Assembly (NCBI GenBank): GCA_029249225.1
Contig: JAQWHT010000044.1
Coordinates: 1-42,105 of the forward strand
From: Flavobacteriaceae bacterium
Lineage (GTDB): Bacteria; Bacteroidota; Bacteroidia; Flavobacteriales; Flavobacteriaceae
Reading direction: 5' to 3'
DNA: 42,105 bases
In this document: positions 1 to 8,606 of the stretch, in pieces
Position numbering within the stretch: position 1 is the first letter of the stretch
Layout of the letters: each line of letters begins with the position of its first letter
Position numbers and translations under genes: made by a program
The notes under the pieces: generated by a model
What the model was told of the DNA's origin: nothing
Databases searched by the model: none
The model's input: only the letters and a program-made list of their open reading frames with translations

Positions 1-427
1 GGATGTTACTTACATGGCTAATTATTGATTTTGTTTCAATCGCCTTTTGAACAGAAAGACTGTCTAAAAAAACACCATTTTCAAATTTAGATCCACCACC
101 TATAAAAAGTAATGATGCAGACGTATCTATTGTATCTGGAATTACAATATCAATCCAGTGCCACCATAAAGGCTCATCAACCAATTCTTTGGTTAACCAC
201 TTTCCAGAATCCATTTTAATCCTATATAATGAAGCACCATTATATTTTATGGTATCCTTTATCGCATAATTAAAATCACTTTTATCTTGAACATAATGTA
301 TAAGAGTCTGTATTTCTTCAGAGTAAATTTTTGATTTTTCATTAGATGAACAAGAGTTCAATAAAATTGAAAAGACAAGTATCTTTAAATAATTATTATT
401 TCTAAATTTTTTTAAAATGAGAGTCAT
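1..427 (-). CDS. PhoPQ-activated pathogenicity-related (PqaA-like) lipoprotein, 5' part only
   Basis: An open frame starts at the ATG on the minus strand at 427 and runs off the window edge, so the C-terminal part is missing. The first 26 residues form a lipoprotein signal ending in LLNSC. Further in come WWHWIDIVIPDT and then LLFIGGGSKFENG, which match the start of the PhoPQ-activated pathogenicity-related family (Pfam PhoPQ_related), where a tryptophan-rich strand is followed by a Gly-rich turn of an alpha/beta-hydrolase-like fold. The role in flavobacteria is unknown; members are secreted or envelope-anchored. The family call rests on about 140 visible residues and on remembered motifs. 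Confidence 0.7.
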   Translation of the reverse strand, partial: MTLILKKFRNNNYLKILVFSILLNSCSSNEKSKIYSEEIQTLIHYVQDKSDFNYAIKDTIKYNGASLYRIKMDSGKWLTKELVDEPLWWHWIDIVIPDTIDTSASLLFIGGGSKFENGVFLDSLSVQKAIETKSIISHVSNI

Positions 428-717
428 AATATTATTCGTTAGTTTAACACTAATATATTGATATTTTTCACTTGAATTCCATTAAATGAAAACTAAGAAA
501 GACTTTTTGGAAACTGTAATTTATGCCTAAACATCAATTTTTTCTGGTGTTATAATTTTGTGCCTCCTGTTTTAACTCTATCCTTATTTGAAAAAATTTG
601 ATTAACCAATTCTATTTTAAGCTACTTTAGAAATGTTGAGATTATTTTAGAACTTATTGAAGAGGATATGCCTTTGATTTGGTTTTCATTTGGTCCTTTG
701 TTTTTTTATAAAAAAAA

Positions 718-1005
718 TTATTTCATTGGTGCATTGGATGGAACACCTCGTGTTGGTGTTGGAGGTGCCAAAGGGTCTAACTCTAAAGTTACGGCCTTGC
801 TGTGAATTTTCACTGCATTCGCATTTATTTCTCTTATAACATCGGTCCACTTTGTATAATACTTTTCAAACGGGTCCATAAAACCATTTTTATTTGAGCT
901 CACGTCCCCTCTGGCAGAGCCATCCCACTGCTGTAGCATTCCGCAATGATGCATTCCAATCACATAGGGTGTAGACAACATCCCAATCATTTGATCAGCA
1001 TACAT
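718..1005 (-). pseudogene. C-terminal remnant of a clan GH-A-like (agarase-like) glycosidase
   Basis: About 95 to 110 codons remain in one frame, ending in TAA at 718-720. The frame stays open up to about 1083, but there it runs through the 3' end of the TspO-like gene in another register, so no proper start is seen; the ATG at 1005 is only the first available one. The text PYVIGMHHCGMLQQW, followed by NGFMDPFEKYYTKWTD and INANAVKIHSKA, resembles the last barrel strand and closing helix of agarase-like GH-A enzymes (pattern: PYVVGxHWxxxxD, then GFxDxxxxPY). The barrel and both catalytic acids are absent. Most likely this is the tail of a gene cut by a deletion that joined it to the TspO-like gene. 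The exact GH family cannot be fixed from this piece. Confidence 0.5.
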
Positions 1006-1048
1006 TAATTTCCAGTTGATTGGGTGAGTTAAAATGGGGAAAGTATAA

Positions 1049-1813
1049 TCAAGAGTCTTTTTTATAATAGGAGAGTAAGACTCTCAAACCTCCCAATGAC
1101 AATACGCCTAAACAGCAGATCAAAACGGTTATAATATTGGGATAATTAGTATTAAAACCATCAATGCTCGTGTGCTTTCCATAAATTCCAGCATATGCCC
1201 AAATAACGACAAAAAGGTATGCAATCTGTTTAAAGTAAAAGAATTGACTAAAAGCGACTAAAACTCCAACAACCAAGATTATTATAGTCCAAACCTCTTC
1301 TGACATACCAAACCCCGTCCACTCATAACCTACCAAAACAGCAGTGAGATTTGCTATAGTAGCAATTGAAATCCAGCCAAAATATACTGTAAATGGAAGC
1401 TGAAGTGTTATTTTGTTTGTCCAATCAGGGGTGTTTTTTAAAAGCAGATTTATCTGTATAAGATTAATCAAAATTCCAAACATCAGAACTAGAGAAACCG
1501 TTAAGAACTCGTAGTGCCAAGCAAAGATCCAGCCGCTATTTAATAATGAATTTATAATGAAAAGTTTACTCAACTGTTCTGTCTTGTTGTCTATCGGTCT
1601 AATCAATACTCTGAATATAAAAATAAGGAGCAAGAGATAAATCACTCCCCAAATTGCAAAAGTAGCACCCTGAGGAGTGAATAAATTTTTCAGTTGATCC
1701 GATAGGTCTCCTGTTGTCTTACCGTTAATGGGGAGGATATTTGCAAGAGAATTAATTAGAATCATCTGAGCAAATCCTACCAGAGTAAAAAATTTAAGCC
1801 ACTTTTTTTTCAT
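1049..1813 (-). CDS. TspO/MBR-related tryptophan-rich membrane protein
   Basis: A 254-residue polytopic membrane protein with about seven hydrophobic segments. Its N-terminal region carries NSLANILPINGKTTG, then LFTPQGATFAIWGVIYLLLL, a signature of the bacterial TspO/MBR-related family, with conserved Trp and Tyr through the helices. Classical TspO proteins are about 160 residues with five helices and bind porphyrins, so this is the longer relative common in Firmicutes and Bacteroidota, whose function is not established. It starts at the ATG at 1813 and is divergent from the nitric oxide synthase gene, sharing a 258-bp intergenic region. A link through heme or oxidative stress is possible but is inference only. 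Confidence 0.75.
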   Translation of the reverse strand: MKKKWLKFFTLVGFAQMILINSLANILPINGKTTGDLSDQLKNLFTPQGATFAIWGVIYLLLLIFIFRVLIRPIDNKTEQLSKLFIINSLLNSGWIFAWHYEFLTVSLVLMFGILINLIQINLLLKNTPDWTNKITLQLPFTVYFGWISIATIANLTAVLVGYEWTGFGMSEEVWTIIILVVGVLVAFSQFFYFKQIAYLFVVIWAYAGIYGKHTSIDGFNTNYPNIITVLICCLGVLSLGGLRVLLSYYKKDS

Positions 1814-2071
1814 TTAATTAAGATACGGTGAATTTTTTAAACCTAAAGGATACACTGTCAGGGAAGAAATGATGTGAGAAGTCGTAATAGGGAAATATCT
1901 TGAGATTTAACGCAAGGAATTAAGCAAACCCTCTAATATTTTCAAGACTTTATTTTACGAGTCCAATTAATATTCAGGGGGCCTACAAGACAATTTTTTT
2001 TCCACTCAAGTTTATTTTCAAAAGAAAAAACTAAATTTAGAGTATACTATTACTATTTAAAAATAAATGAA

Positions 2072-5000
2072 ATGGCTTTCTTTCCACTGCTTAATAACGA
2101 TAATCCTTCGTTACTCCTTCAATTGTCTAAAAAGGTCAATACCCAAGATAAAAAGGGGATACACATTATAGAGATCAACCAACTAGCTGAGGCTGAAAAA
2201 CAAGCTAAAGCTCTTATAAAAGCTCATGAGGAAGAGCATTTTGATTTACTGGTATGGATTGTTCCAGCATTAAAAGAGAGCAAAACTTTATCTAAAGCAT
2301 TAAGTGTTTTAGATCAAAGTGGTGCTCCAGTATCGATCATTTTTTACCCCCCTTTATTAGAGTTTATATTATATCAGGAACAACAGATTAAAACGGAACG
2401 ATTATTTTTATTTCCTTTTGAAAAACTTGCATGGAGCTCTTTAAAAGAAATTGAAAATGGGATTCACAAATCAGAAGCGAAAGATCGTAATTATTTGTCG
2501 GGTCAAGTATTTTCTCATAAAACCCTTTTACGAGCCTTAGAAAAAGGTTTAGAAGAAGCCAAAGAAAGCGATCGCTTTCTTTGGAATCAGTTTCAAAAAA
2601 TGGATCTCAATAAGGATGGATATTTAACAGCAGATGAAATATATCATCTCCTAGCTCAAATGGGATTTTCTAAAACAGATGTCTTATCCTTAGTGAGTGC
2701 AGCAGACCAAAATAAAGATGGAGTAATTGCTTTTGAGGAATTTCAATTTAATCTTGACCAGGACATCCAAAAAATGTTATCCAAAGTGGAAACACACATA
2801 AAAAATGGGATTTTTGAGAAAGACACATACAAACAATTTTTGAAAGAAGAGCACCAATTTTCAAGTGAGGCAGCTTCTGAAACCCTAAGATGGTTTGAAG
2901 AGACCGCAGCGTCTGTTGGCAATCAAGAAGAAGGGTCAGATCGAACAGTCTTGACGGAATGGATGTCAGAAAATGCATCACCATTTTTGGGTGTTGAGGT
3001 GCTTCCTGGAAAAGGATTATTCACAAGTAAAAAGAGTTATATAGAGGGCCAACAGGTTCAGCGCACCCAACTAATTTATCCTGACAACCAAAGTCTTTTT
3101 ATTGAACGAGGAGAAAAATCGATCAAAGTTTATTTTGATAAGACCGACACCATTGGTAAAGAAGAAACGATCAAAGGGGATGGGGATGAATTTACATACC
3201 GTTTATCCTTGAGTAATAATTTTATTCGTACGATTGAAGTTGAAGGAAAATGGCCTGAACTTCCAATAGCAATGGAAAAAATTCTTTTCCAGTCAGAGAT
3301 AAAGCCTTGGCAACAATCTGTTTTAAGGGAAATGGGAAGTTTCACATTAGAGGATCCTTCTGTAAATACACCAGATCGAATAGTTTGTAATTGTATGAGT
3401 TTATGTCAAAAAGACTTTCAACCATTTATTAAAGCAGGAATTAAAGAACTTTCTGCGCTAGTTGAAAAAACAAAAGCGACAACTATTTGTGGTGGTTGTG
3501 AACCGTTAGTAGAATCCCTCTGTGGCATCAACAGTATGTCATTGGCGGTGTTAGAGCGAAAGAGTGAAACAGAAAATAAAGACATAAAAATCTTTGCTAT
3601 AAAGCCTATAGAAGCCCAAGTGAAATCCTTTAAGCCTGGTCAGCATATTGTTGTTCAGGCGTATTTTCAAAGTCAGTGGGTTACAAGAGCGTATAGTTTA
3701 GTTTCTTCTGGCAATAATTCAACTCATTATGAGATTGGGGTTAAACGAGAGGAATTAGGAACCCTTTCTAGGTGGTTAAATGACCATGCGGACTCTAGTT
3801 CAATAATTCGTATTTCAGAACCTAAGGGGACTTATCATCTAGAAGATTCCCAAGATGAGATAGTCTTTTTCGCTGCGGGTATTGGGGTTACTCCAGCTCT
3901 TTCTATGTTGCGTACTCTAAGCTCTAAAAATGACCCTCGCTCTTTGTCATTAGATTGGTCTGTACCCTATGAGAAAAATTTTATTCTCAAAACGGAATTT
4001 GAGCGCTATGCGGATCTTCCTCAATACCAAATTAACTTTCGAGTTACCAAAAAAGAGGGGCGAATCACACAACCTTTTATAGAAAAAAAGTATTCTTACA
4101 CTCCTGGTAAATTCGCTTTCCTTTGTGGTCCTCAGGCCTTTATGGAGAACATCCAAACTCTTTTAAAACAAAATAACTGGCCTGAAGAAGCAATTAAAAT
4201 TGAACATTTTAATGCTCAAGTTGATCCAGAGGGAGAACTGCAACAAGTGGTAACTCAAGAGAAAATACACTGCAAAAGAGACGCTTCCAAAAATGAGGAT
4301 GAGATCATAGAATCTGACAGCTTTTTTATTTCTCCCATTGAAGACATCAAAAAAGAAGCTGTACTGTTTTTAAAACAGTTTTATGGAGAAAAAGGCCTCT
4401 CCGAAAAGGCATTAAATCTTAGAATTCAAGAGGTTGAAGAAGAGATAAATTCAAAAAGTACTTATACGCATACAATTGACGAACTCACATTTGCGTCTAG
4501 AGTTGCCTGGAGAAACAGTTCACGCTGTGTAGGACGGTATTTTTGGGGCAATATGATTGTTCGAGATTGTAGACATATAACAGACGAAAAAGCTGTTTAT
4601 GAAAGTTTAGTAGAGCACCTTCGATTGGGTATTAATGATGGGAACTTGCGTGCGGTCATCTCCATTTTTAGTCACAACAAACCGTTTATTAGACTTTATA
4701 ATCCACTTTTATTAATGTTTGCAGGTTATATTCAAGAGGACGGCAGTATTCTTGGAGATCAAGCAACAGTTGAGCTCACAAAAATTGCTCTTGAATTAGG
4801 CTGGAAACCAAAAAATCAACAAACCAATTTTGACCCCCTTCCTTTGATTTTGGAAATCGACGGAAACCCACCACAATGGTTTGAATGGCCTGATGACATT
4901 ACAAGAACAATCCCAATAGAACATCCAGAGTTAAAATGGTTTAAATCACTTGAATTAGAATGGTTTATGGTTCCTGCTGTAGCGGGGCTAGCATTAGATG

Positions 5001-5449
5001 CTGGTGGAATACAATATCGATGTGCTCCTTCTAACGGATTTTTTATCAGCACCGAAGTTGGAGCCCGGGACTTGGGGGATATATCCCGCTACAATATGTT
5101 GCCTGTTATTGCTGAAAAAATGGGCCTCGACATGAGCTCAAATGAAACTCACTGGAAAGATCGTGCAGTGGTTGAGTTGAATCTCGCAGTACAATGGTCG
5201 TACAGAAAACACAAGATTAGAATGTTAGATCACCATACAATAGTAGACTATTTTATGAAGTTTCATGGTGAAGAACTTGATGCAGGGAGACCAGTACATG
5301 CAGATTGGAAATGGATTGTTCCGCCAATTTCAGGGTCAACCGTTGAGGCGTTTCATATGGATTTAGTTAATAAAATTCTTAAGCCGAATTATTTTTATCA
5401 ACAAGACCCATGGAAATCTAACGATTGGAGAAGTCTTTCTAAAGTTTAG
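2072..5449 (+). CDS. nos: Self-sufficient nitric oxide synthase with EF-hands, [2Fe-2S] and FAD/NAD reductase modules
   Basis: 1125 residues; expected to oxidise L-arginine to citrulline and NO using NAD(P)H. Order of parts: an unrecognised alpha/beta-like region (1-150); two canonical EF-hand loops (D178-E189 and D212-E223); an unrecognised helical then beta-rich region (about 230-430); a BFD-like [2Fe-2S] site (C439-x-C441 and C473-x-x-C476); a ferredoxin-reductase-type FAD/NAD module (RAYSL at 539, GIGVTP at 603, CGPQ at 685); and the NOS oxygenase domain (about 740-1125). The last has the heme-thiolate signature AWRNSSRCVGR with C819, substrate glutamate E995 in STEVGARD, and a WIVPPISGS pterin/heme-edge motif with W1081. 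No flavodoxin-like FMN domain is seen. Reductase-first order with an iron-sulfur centre recalls the self-sufficient Sorangium cellulosum NOS. No signal peptide, so cytoplasmic. It stands alone, divergent from a TspO-like gene. Confidence 0.92.
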   Translation: MAFFPLLNNDNPSLLLQLSKKVNTQDKKGIHIIEINQLAEAEKQAKALIKAHEEEHFDLLVWIVPALKESKTLSKALSVLDQSGAPVSIIFYPPLLEFILYQEQQIKTERLFLFPFEKLAWSSLKEIENGIHKSEAKDRNYLSGQVFSHKTLLRALEKGLEEAKESDRFLWNQFQKMDLNKDGYLTADEIYHLLAQMGFSKTDVLSLVSAADQNKDGVIAFEEFQFNLDQDIQKMLSKVETHIKNGIFEKDTYKQFLKEEHQFSSEAASETLRWFEETAASVGNQEEGSDRTVLTEWMSENASPFLGVEVLPGKGLFTSKKSYIEGQQVQRTQLIYPDNQSLFIERGEKSIKVYFDKTDTIGKEETIKGDGDEFTYRLSLSNNFIRTIEVEGKWPELPIAMEKILFQSEIKPWQQSVLREMGSFTLEDPSVNTPDRIVCNCMSLCQKDFQPFIKAGIKELSALVEKTKATTICGGCEPLVESLCGINSMSLAVLERKSETENKDIKIFAIKPIEAQVKSFKPGQHIVVQAYFQSQWVTRAYSLVSSGNNSTHYEIGVKREELGTLSRWLNDHADSSSIIRISEPKGTYHLEDSQDEIVFFAAGIGVTPALSMLRTLSSKNDPRSLSLDWSVPYEKNFILKTEFERYADLPQYQINFRVTKKEGRITQPFIEKKYSYTPGKFAFLCGPQAFMENIQTLLKQNNWPEEAIKIEHFNAQVDPEGELQQVVTQEKIHCKRDASKNEDEIIESDSFFISPIEDIKKEAVLFLKQFYGEKGLSEKALNLRIQEVEEEINSKSTYTHTIDELTFASRVAWRNSSRCVGRYFWGNMIVRDCRHITDEKAVYESLVEHLRLGINDGNLRAVISIFSHNKPFIRLYNPLLLMFAGYIQEDGSILGDQATVELTKIALELGWKPKNQQTNFDPLPLILEIDGNPPQWFEWPDDITRTIPIEHPELKWFKSLELEWFMVPAVAGLALDAGGIQYRCAPSNGFFISTEVGARDLGDISRYNMLPVIAEKMGLDMSSNETHWKDRAVVELNLAVQWSYRKHKIRMLDHHTIVDYFMKFHGEELDAGRPVHADWKWIVPPISGSTVEAFHMDLVNKILKPNYFYQQDPWKSNDWRSLSKV

Positions 5450-5824
5450 GTCTAATGTTTTCCAATTCGCTGGGGTAGTCACTCTTTCACCCAGTCAAAA
5501 AATAATCTCAGCGAATTTATGCAGATGAGATAGTTTTTGCTGCAAGTGAATTTGGTGATCAAGTCACCTATTCCAACTCCAAACTGTTTTCAAAAGGAAT
5601 CGAGTAGTTGTTAGTTACTAGACGTATTGTGATATCCGAAGAGGAACGTACTCATCAACTCAACTGCGGTAGATATAAAATTGAATCATAAGATTCATTC
5701 TAAATTTACAGATGTTGTTCAAGCGATGGATCAAAAGTCAAAAACCTTTTGCCCCTAAAACATTGAGACTAACTACTGATTTTATATCTTGGGCGAGAAT
5801 TTAAACAAATTAATTTTTTTCAAA
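5450..5824 (+). other. Intergenic region after nos; inverted repeat and no convincing gene
   Basis: No complete gene is recognised. The 9-bp inverted repeat AATTCGCTG / CAGCGAATT (5464-5472 and 5509-5517) begins 14 bp after the nos stop and may form the 3' end of its transcript. Short open stretches follow, such as YADEIVFAASEFGDQVTY in one plus frame, but each is closed by stops and none matches a family I know. They could be gene debris or chance. The GH3 promoter should lie in the last 100 bases, but no clear TAnnTTTG box was found. Confidence 0.5.
5464..5517. repeat. 9-bp perfect inverted repeat downstream of nos
   Basis: AATTCGCTG at 5464-5472 is the exact reverse complement of CAGCGAATT at 5509-5517, with a 36-base spacer that itself holds TGGG and CCCA facing each other. 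Its position just after the nos stop fits a 3' transcript hairpin. There is no U-run directly after it, so it is not a standard intrinsic terminator. In AT-rich DNA a repeat of this length can arise by chance. Confidence 0.35.
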
Positions 5825-8089
5825 ATGAACGCTAAAACGGTTACTTTTTTCCTATTCCTTGTAATCAATTGTATTTACGCCCAGCAATCAGTTGACCAAA
5901 AAGTTGAGGAACTTCTTTCAAAAATGACACTTCAAGAAAAGATTGGTCAAATGAACCAATACAATGGGTTTTGGAATTTTACTGGACCAACACCAGAGGG
6001 AGGAGATCAAAAAATAAAATACGAACACTTAGCCAGCGGATTAGTTGGTTCCATGCTTAATGTAAGGGGGGTAGAAGAAGTAAAAGCAGTTCAAAAAATT
6101 GCAGTAGAAGAATCACGTTTAGGGATACCTCTACTTTTTGGGTTCGATTTAATTCATGGGTACAAAACGGTTTTTCCTATTCCTCTTGCTGAAGCAGCAA
6201 GCTGGGATTTAGATGCTATAAAGCGTTCTGCCTCACTTTCAGCAAAAGAAGCAGCAGCAGCTGGAATCAATTGGACATTTGCTCCAATGGTTGATATTAC
6301 TCGAGATGCAAGATGGGGACGGGTAATGGAAGGAGCAGGAGAAGATCCATATTTGGGAAGCCTTGTAGCTGCTGCAAGAGTTCATGGATTTCAAGGTGAA
6401 GATCTTTCATCTCCACATACAATTGCTGCATCAGCTAAACACTTTGCAGCCTATGGTTTTGCAGAGTCAGGGAGAGATTACAATACGGTTGATATTGGTT
6501 TGAACACGCTACATAATATGGTGTTGCCTCCCTTTAAGGCAGCTGTTGATGCTGGGATCAAAACTTTTATGAATTCGTTTAATGATTTAAATGGTATTCC
6601 TGCAACTGCTGATGCCTATCTTCAAAGAGAGATTCTCAAGGGGGAATGGAACTTTGAAGGGTTTGTTGTTTCAGACTGGGGCTCAATTAGAGAGATGATA
6701 GACCATGGGTACGCTAAAGACAGAAAACAAGCAGGAAAAATGGCTTTATTGGGAGGTTCTGACATGGATATGGAATCTTCAATTTACATTAATGAATTAG
6801 AAGCCCTGCTTAAGGAAGGGAAAGTAAAGTTAGATCTAATTGATGACGCTGTAAAAAGAATTTTAAAAGTAAAATTTGAGCTAGGTCTTTTTGAAAACCC
6901 TTACCTATATTGTGATGAAGTTCTTGAAAAACAAATTACAGGAGCTGAAGAAATTATTGAGGCAACATTGGATGTGGCTAAAAAATCCATTGTTTTGTTA
7001 AAGAACGAAAACAGGATCCTTCCTTTAAAAAAAGAGGGTCAAAAAATCGGATTAATAGGCCCCTTAGCTGCGGATAAAACAAGCCCTCTTGGGAATTGGA
7101 GGATAGCTGCAGACAACAACACCGCTGTTTCGGTACTGGAGGGTCTTCAAAAATTTAAAGAAAACCAAATAAATTATGCTCAAGGAGTAAAATTGATTAA
7201 CAAAATACCCGAAGGGTTTCATGAAGAAGTTGACATCAATACTACAGACCAGACTGGCCTTGAAGAAGCGATAGCTTTGGCAAAAAAGGTAGATGTTGTA
7301 GTAATGGTTTTGGGAGAATATGGGTTTCAATCAGGGGAAGGACGAAGTAGAACCAAACTAGGATTGCCTGGTTTCCAACAAGAACTACTTGAAAAAGTAG
7401 CTGAGGTAAATCCCAACATTGTACTTGTACTGATGAATGGACGGCCATTAATTATTAACTGGGCTTCAGAAAATATTCCAGCAATAGTAGAGGCCTGGCA
7501 TTTGGGAACACAAAGCGGAAACGCGATAGCCCAAGTTTTGTATGGAGAGTATAACCCTAGTGGTAAGTTGCCAATGAGCTTCCCCAGAAGCATTGGTCAA
7601 CTTCCATTGTATTACAATAACAAAAGTACAGGCAGACCAGGAGCTGATGGAGAAGATGCAGGAAGCGTTTTTTGGTCACACTACGGCGACGAAAAGAATA
7701 GTCCCTTATACGCTTTTGGACATGGCCTCAGTTACACTCAGTTTGAATACACCCCGGTGATACTGAGTTCAAATGAAATGCGGAAAGGAAGCTCAATAAT
7801 GGCCTCAGTCAACATTACAAACACTGGAAAAGTTAAGGGGAAAGAAGTCGTTCAACTTTATGTACAAGATCCCTATGGAAGTGCAACTAGACCAATTAAA
7901 GAATTAAAAGGGTTTCAACTCATAGAGCTCAATCCAGGGGAAACTAAAAAGGTTTCTTTTACGATCAACGAGGAACTCTTGAAGTTTTATAATGCTCAAC
8001 AGAAGTGGGTTGCCGAAGAAGGAATTTTTTATGTTTTTATTGGAACGGATTCTACTGTTAAATTAAAAAAGCCTTTTGAGTTGCTTTAA
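5825..8089 (+). CDS. bglX: Glycoside hydrolase family 3 beta-glucosidase, secreted
   Basis: 754 residues from the ATG at 5825, which opens a Sec signal peptide (MNAKTVTFFLFLVINCIYAQ); an upstream in-frame TTG at 5789 would put charged residues before the signal and is not favoured. The GH3 barrel follows, with LFGFDLIHGYKTVFPIP, the KHFAAYG loop and nucleophile Asp284 in VVSDWGS. Next come the alpha/beta sandwich (IGPLAADK, then VVMVLGEYGFQSGEGRSR) and a C-terminal fibronectin-III-like domain (VNITNTGKVKGKEVVQLYV). Length and order match periplasmic BglX enzymes that release glucose from beta-linked oligosaccharides. It stands alone, with no SusC/SusD pair nearby, so its substrate is not indicated. 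The gene appears intact. Confidence 0.93.
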   Translation: MNAKTVTFFLFLVINCIYAQQSVDQKVEELLSKMTLQEKIGQMNQYNGFWNFTGPTPEGGDQKIKYEHLASGLVGSMLNVRGVEEVKAVQKIAVEESRLGIPLLFGFDLIHGYKTVFPIPLAEAASWDLDAIKRSASLSAKEAAAAGINWTFAPMVDITRDARWGRVMEGAGEDPYLGSLVAAARVHGFQGEDLSSPHTIAASAKHFAAYGFAESGRDYNTVDIGLNTLHNMVLPPFKAAVDAGIKTFMNSFNDLNGIPATADAYLQREILKGEWNFEGFVVSDWGSIREMIDHGYAKDRKQAGKMALLGGSDMDMESSIYINELEALLKEGKVKLDLIDDAVKRILKVKFELGLFENPYLYCDEVLEKQITGAEEIIEATLDVAKKSIVLLKNENRILPLKKEGQKIGLIGPLAADKTSPLGNWRIAADNNTAVSVLEGLQKFKENQINYAQGVKLINKIPEGFHEEVDINTTDQTGLEEAIALAKKVDVVVMVLGEYGFQSGEGRSRTKLGLPGFQQELLEKVAEVNPNIVLVLMNGRPLIINWASENIPAIVEAWHLGTQSGNAIAQVLYGEYNPSGKLPMSFPRSIGQLPLYYNNKSTGRPGADGEDAGSVFWSHYGDEKNSPLYAFGHGLSYTQFEYTPVILSSNEMRKGSSIMASVNITNTGKVKGKEVVQLYVQDPYGSATRPIKELKGFQLIELNPGETKKVSFTINEELLKFYNAQQKWVAEEGIFYVFIGTDSTVKLKKPFELL

Positions 8090-8179
8090 GACCATTTGAT
8101 TCATGAAAATAGTATTTTCACTGATGCTGAAGAGTTATAGTAGTAGTTGGAAATATAGATCAAGTTGTCGTCAAAATGG

Positions 8180-8214
8180 ACAGTTTCTAGCGTGTTTTGT
8201 TACGCTTAAACTGT
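8180..8214. repeat. Long imperfect hairpin downstream of the GH3 gene
   Basis: The outer arms ACAGTTT (8180-8186) and AAACTGT (8208-8214) are perfect reverse complements. After a 2x2 internal mismatch the inner arms AGCGT (8189-8193) and ACGCT (8202-8206) also pair, leaving an 8-base loop. Two further G-T pairs could extend the base. It lies about 90 bp after the GH3 stop. It may be a transcript-end hairpin, but the following bases are only partly T-rich, so it is not called a terminator. Confidence 0.4.
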
Positions 8215-8507
8215 TTACCCTTTCTTTGCTCAAGAACAATTCATTTTTAATATTTTTAAGGAGAGGAATTGTATTAAAATAAGAAACAAATCGTCAAACA
8301 AAGAGGAGAATAAAACATAATTGGAAGGATTTTGTTTATATTTAGTAAATAAAAACCCAACAACGATGCTAGAAAGAAAGATCATGTCTCAACTTGACCC
8401 AAACACTAGATTTATTCGCTTTGATCGATATTCAAAACTTAAAACACTACTTTGGTTTTATAAAAGTATGATTTTTTAGTGTTAAACAGTTGTTTAATTT
8501 TTAACAT

Positions 8508-8606
8508 TCAATTCTTCTTAACGACATTAATCGTAGCTGAATAACCAACGAATATTTTATTCAAACCATAAGATATAATGAGTGTTTGATCATCAATAAA
8601 TTCTTT
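8508..8606 (-). pseudogene. Possible C-terminal coding remnant, decayed
   Basis: On the minus strand about 33 codons read KEFIDDQTLIISYGLNKIFV, then GYSATINVVKKN and a stop, with an in-frame TGA directly upstream. The pattern DxLxISYGxxD is common near the C-terminus of some glycosidase and glycosyltransferase families (for example GH130-like proteins), but this piece is too short to assign. It may be the tail of a lost gene or a chance frame. Confidence 0.22.

Noticed and set aside
5518-5612. Frame with YADEIVFAASEFGDQVTY as a gene remnant
   Set aside because: About 30 codons only and no family recognised; not distinguishable from chance.
8366-8479. 37-codon plus-strand frame MLERKIMSQLDP...
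   Set aside because: Too short, no family resemblance, no coupling to a neighbour; kept only as a note in the gene-poor region.
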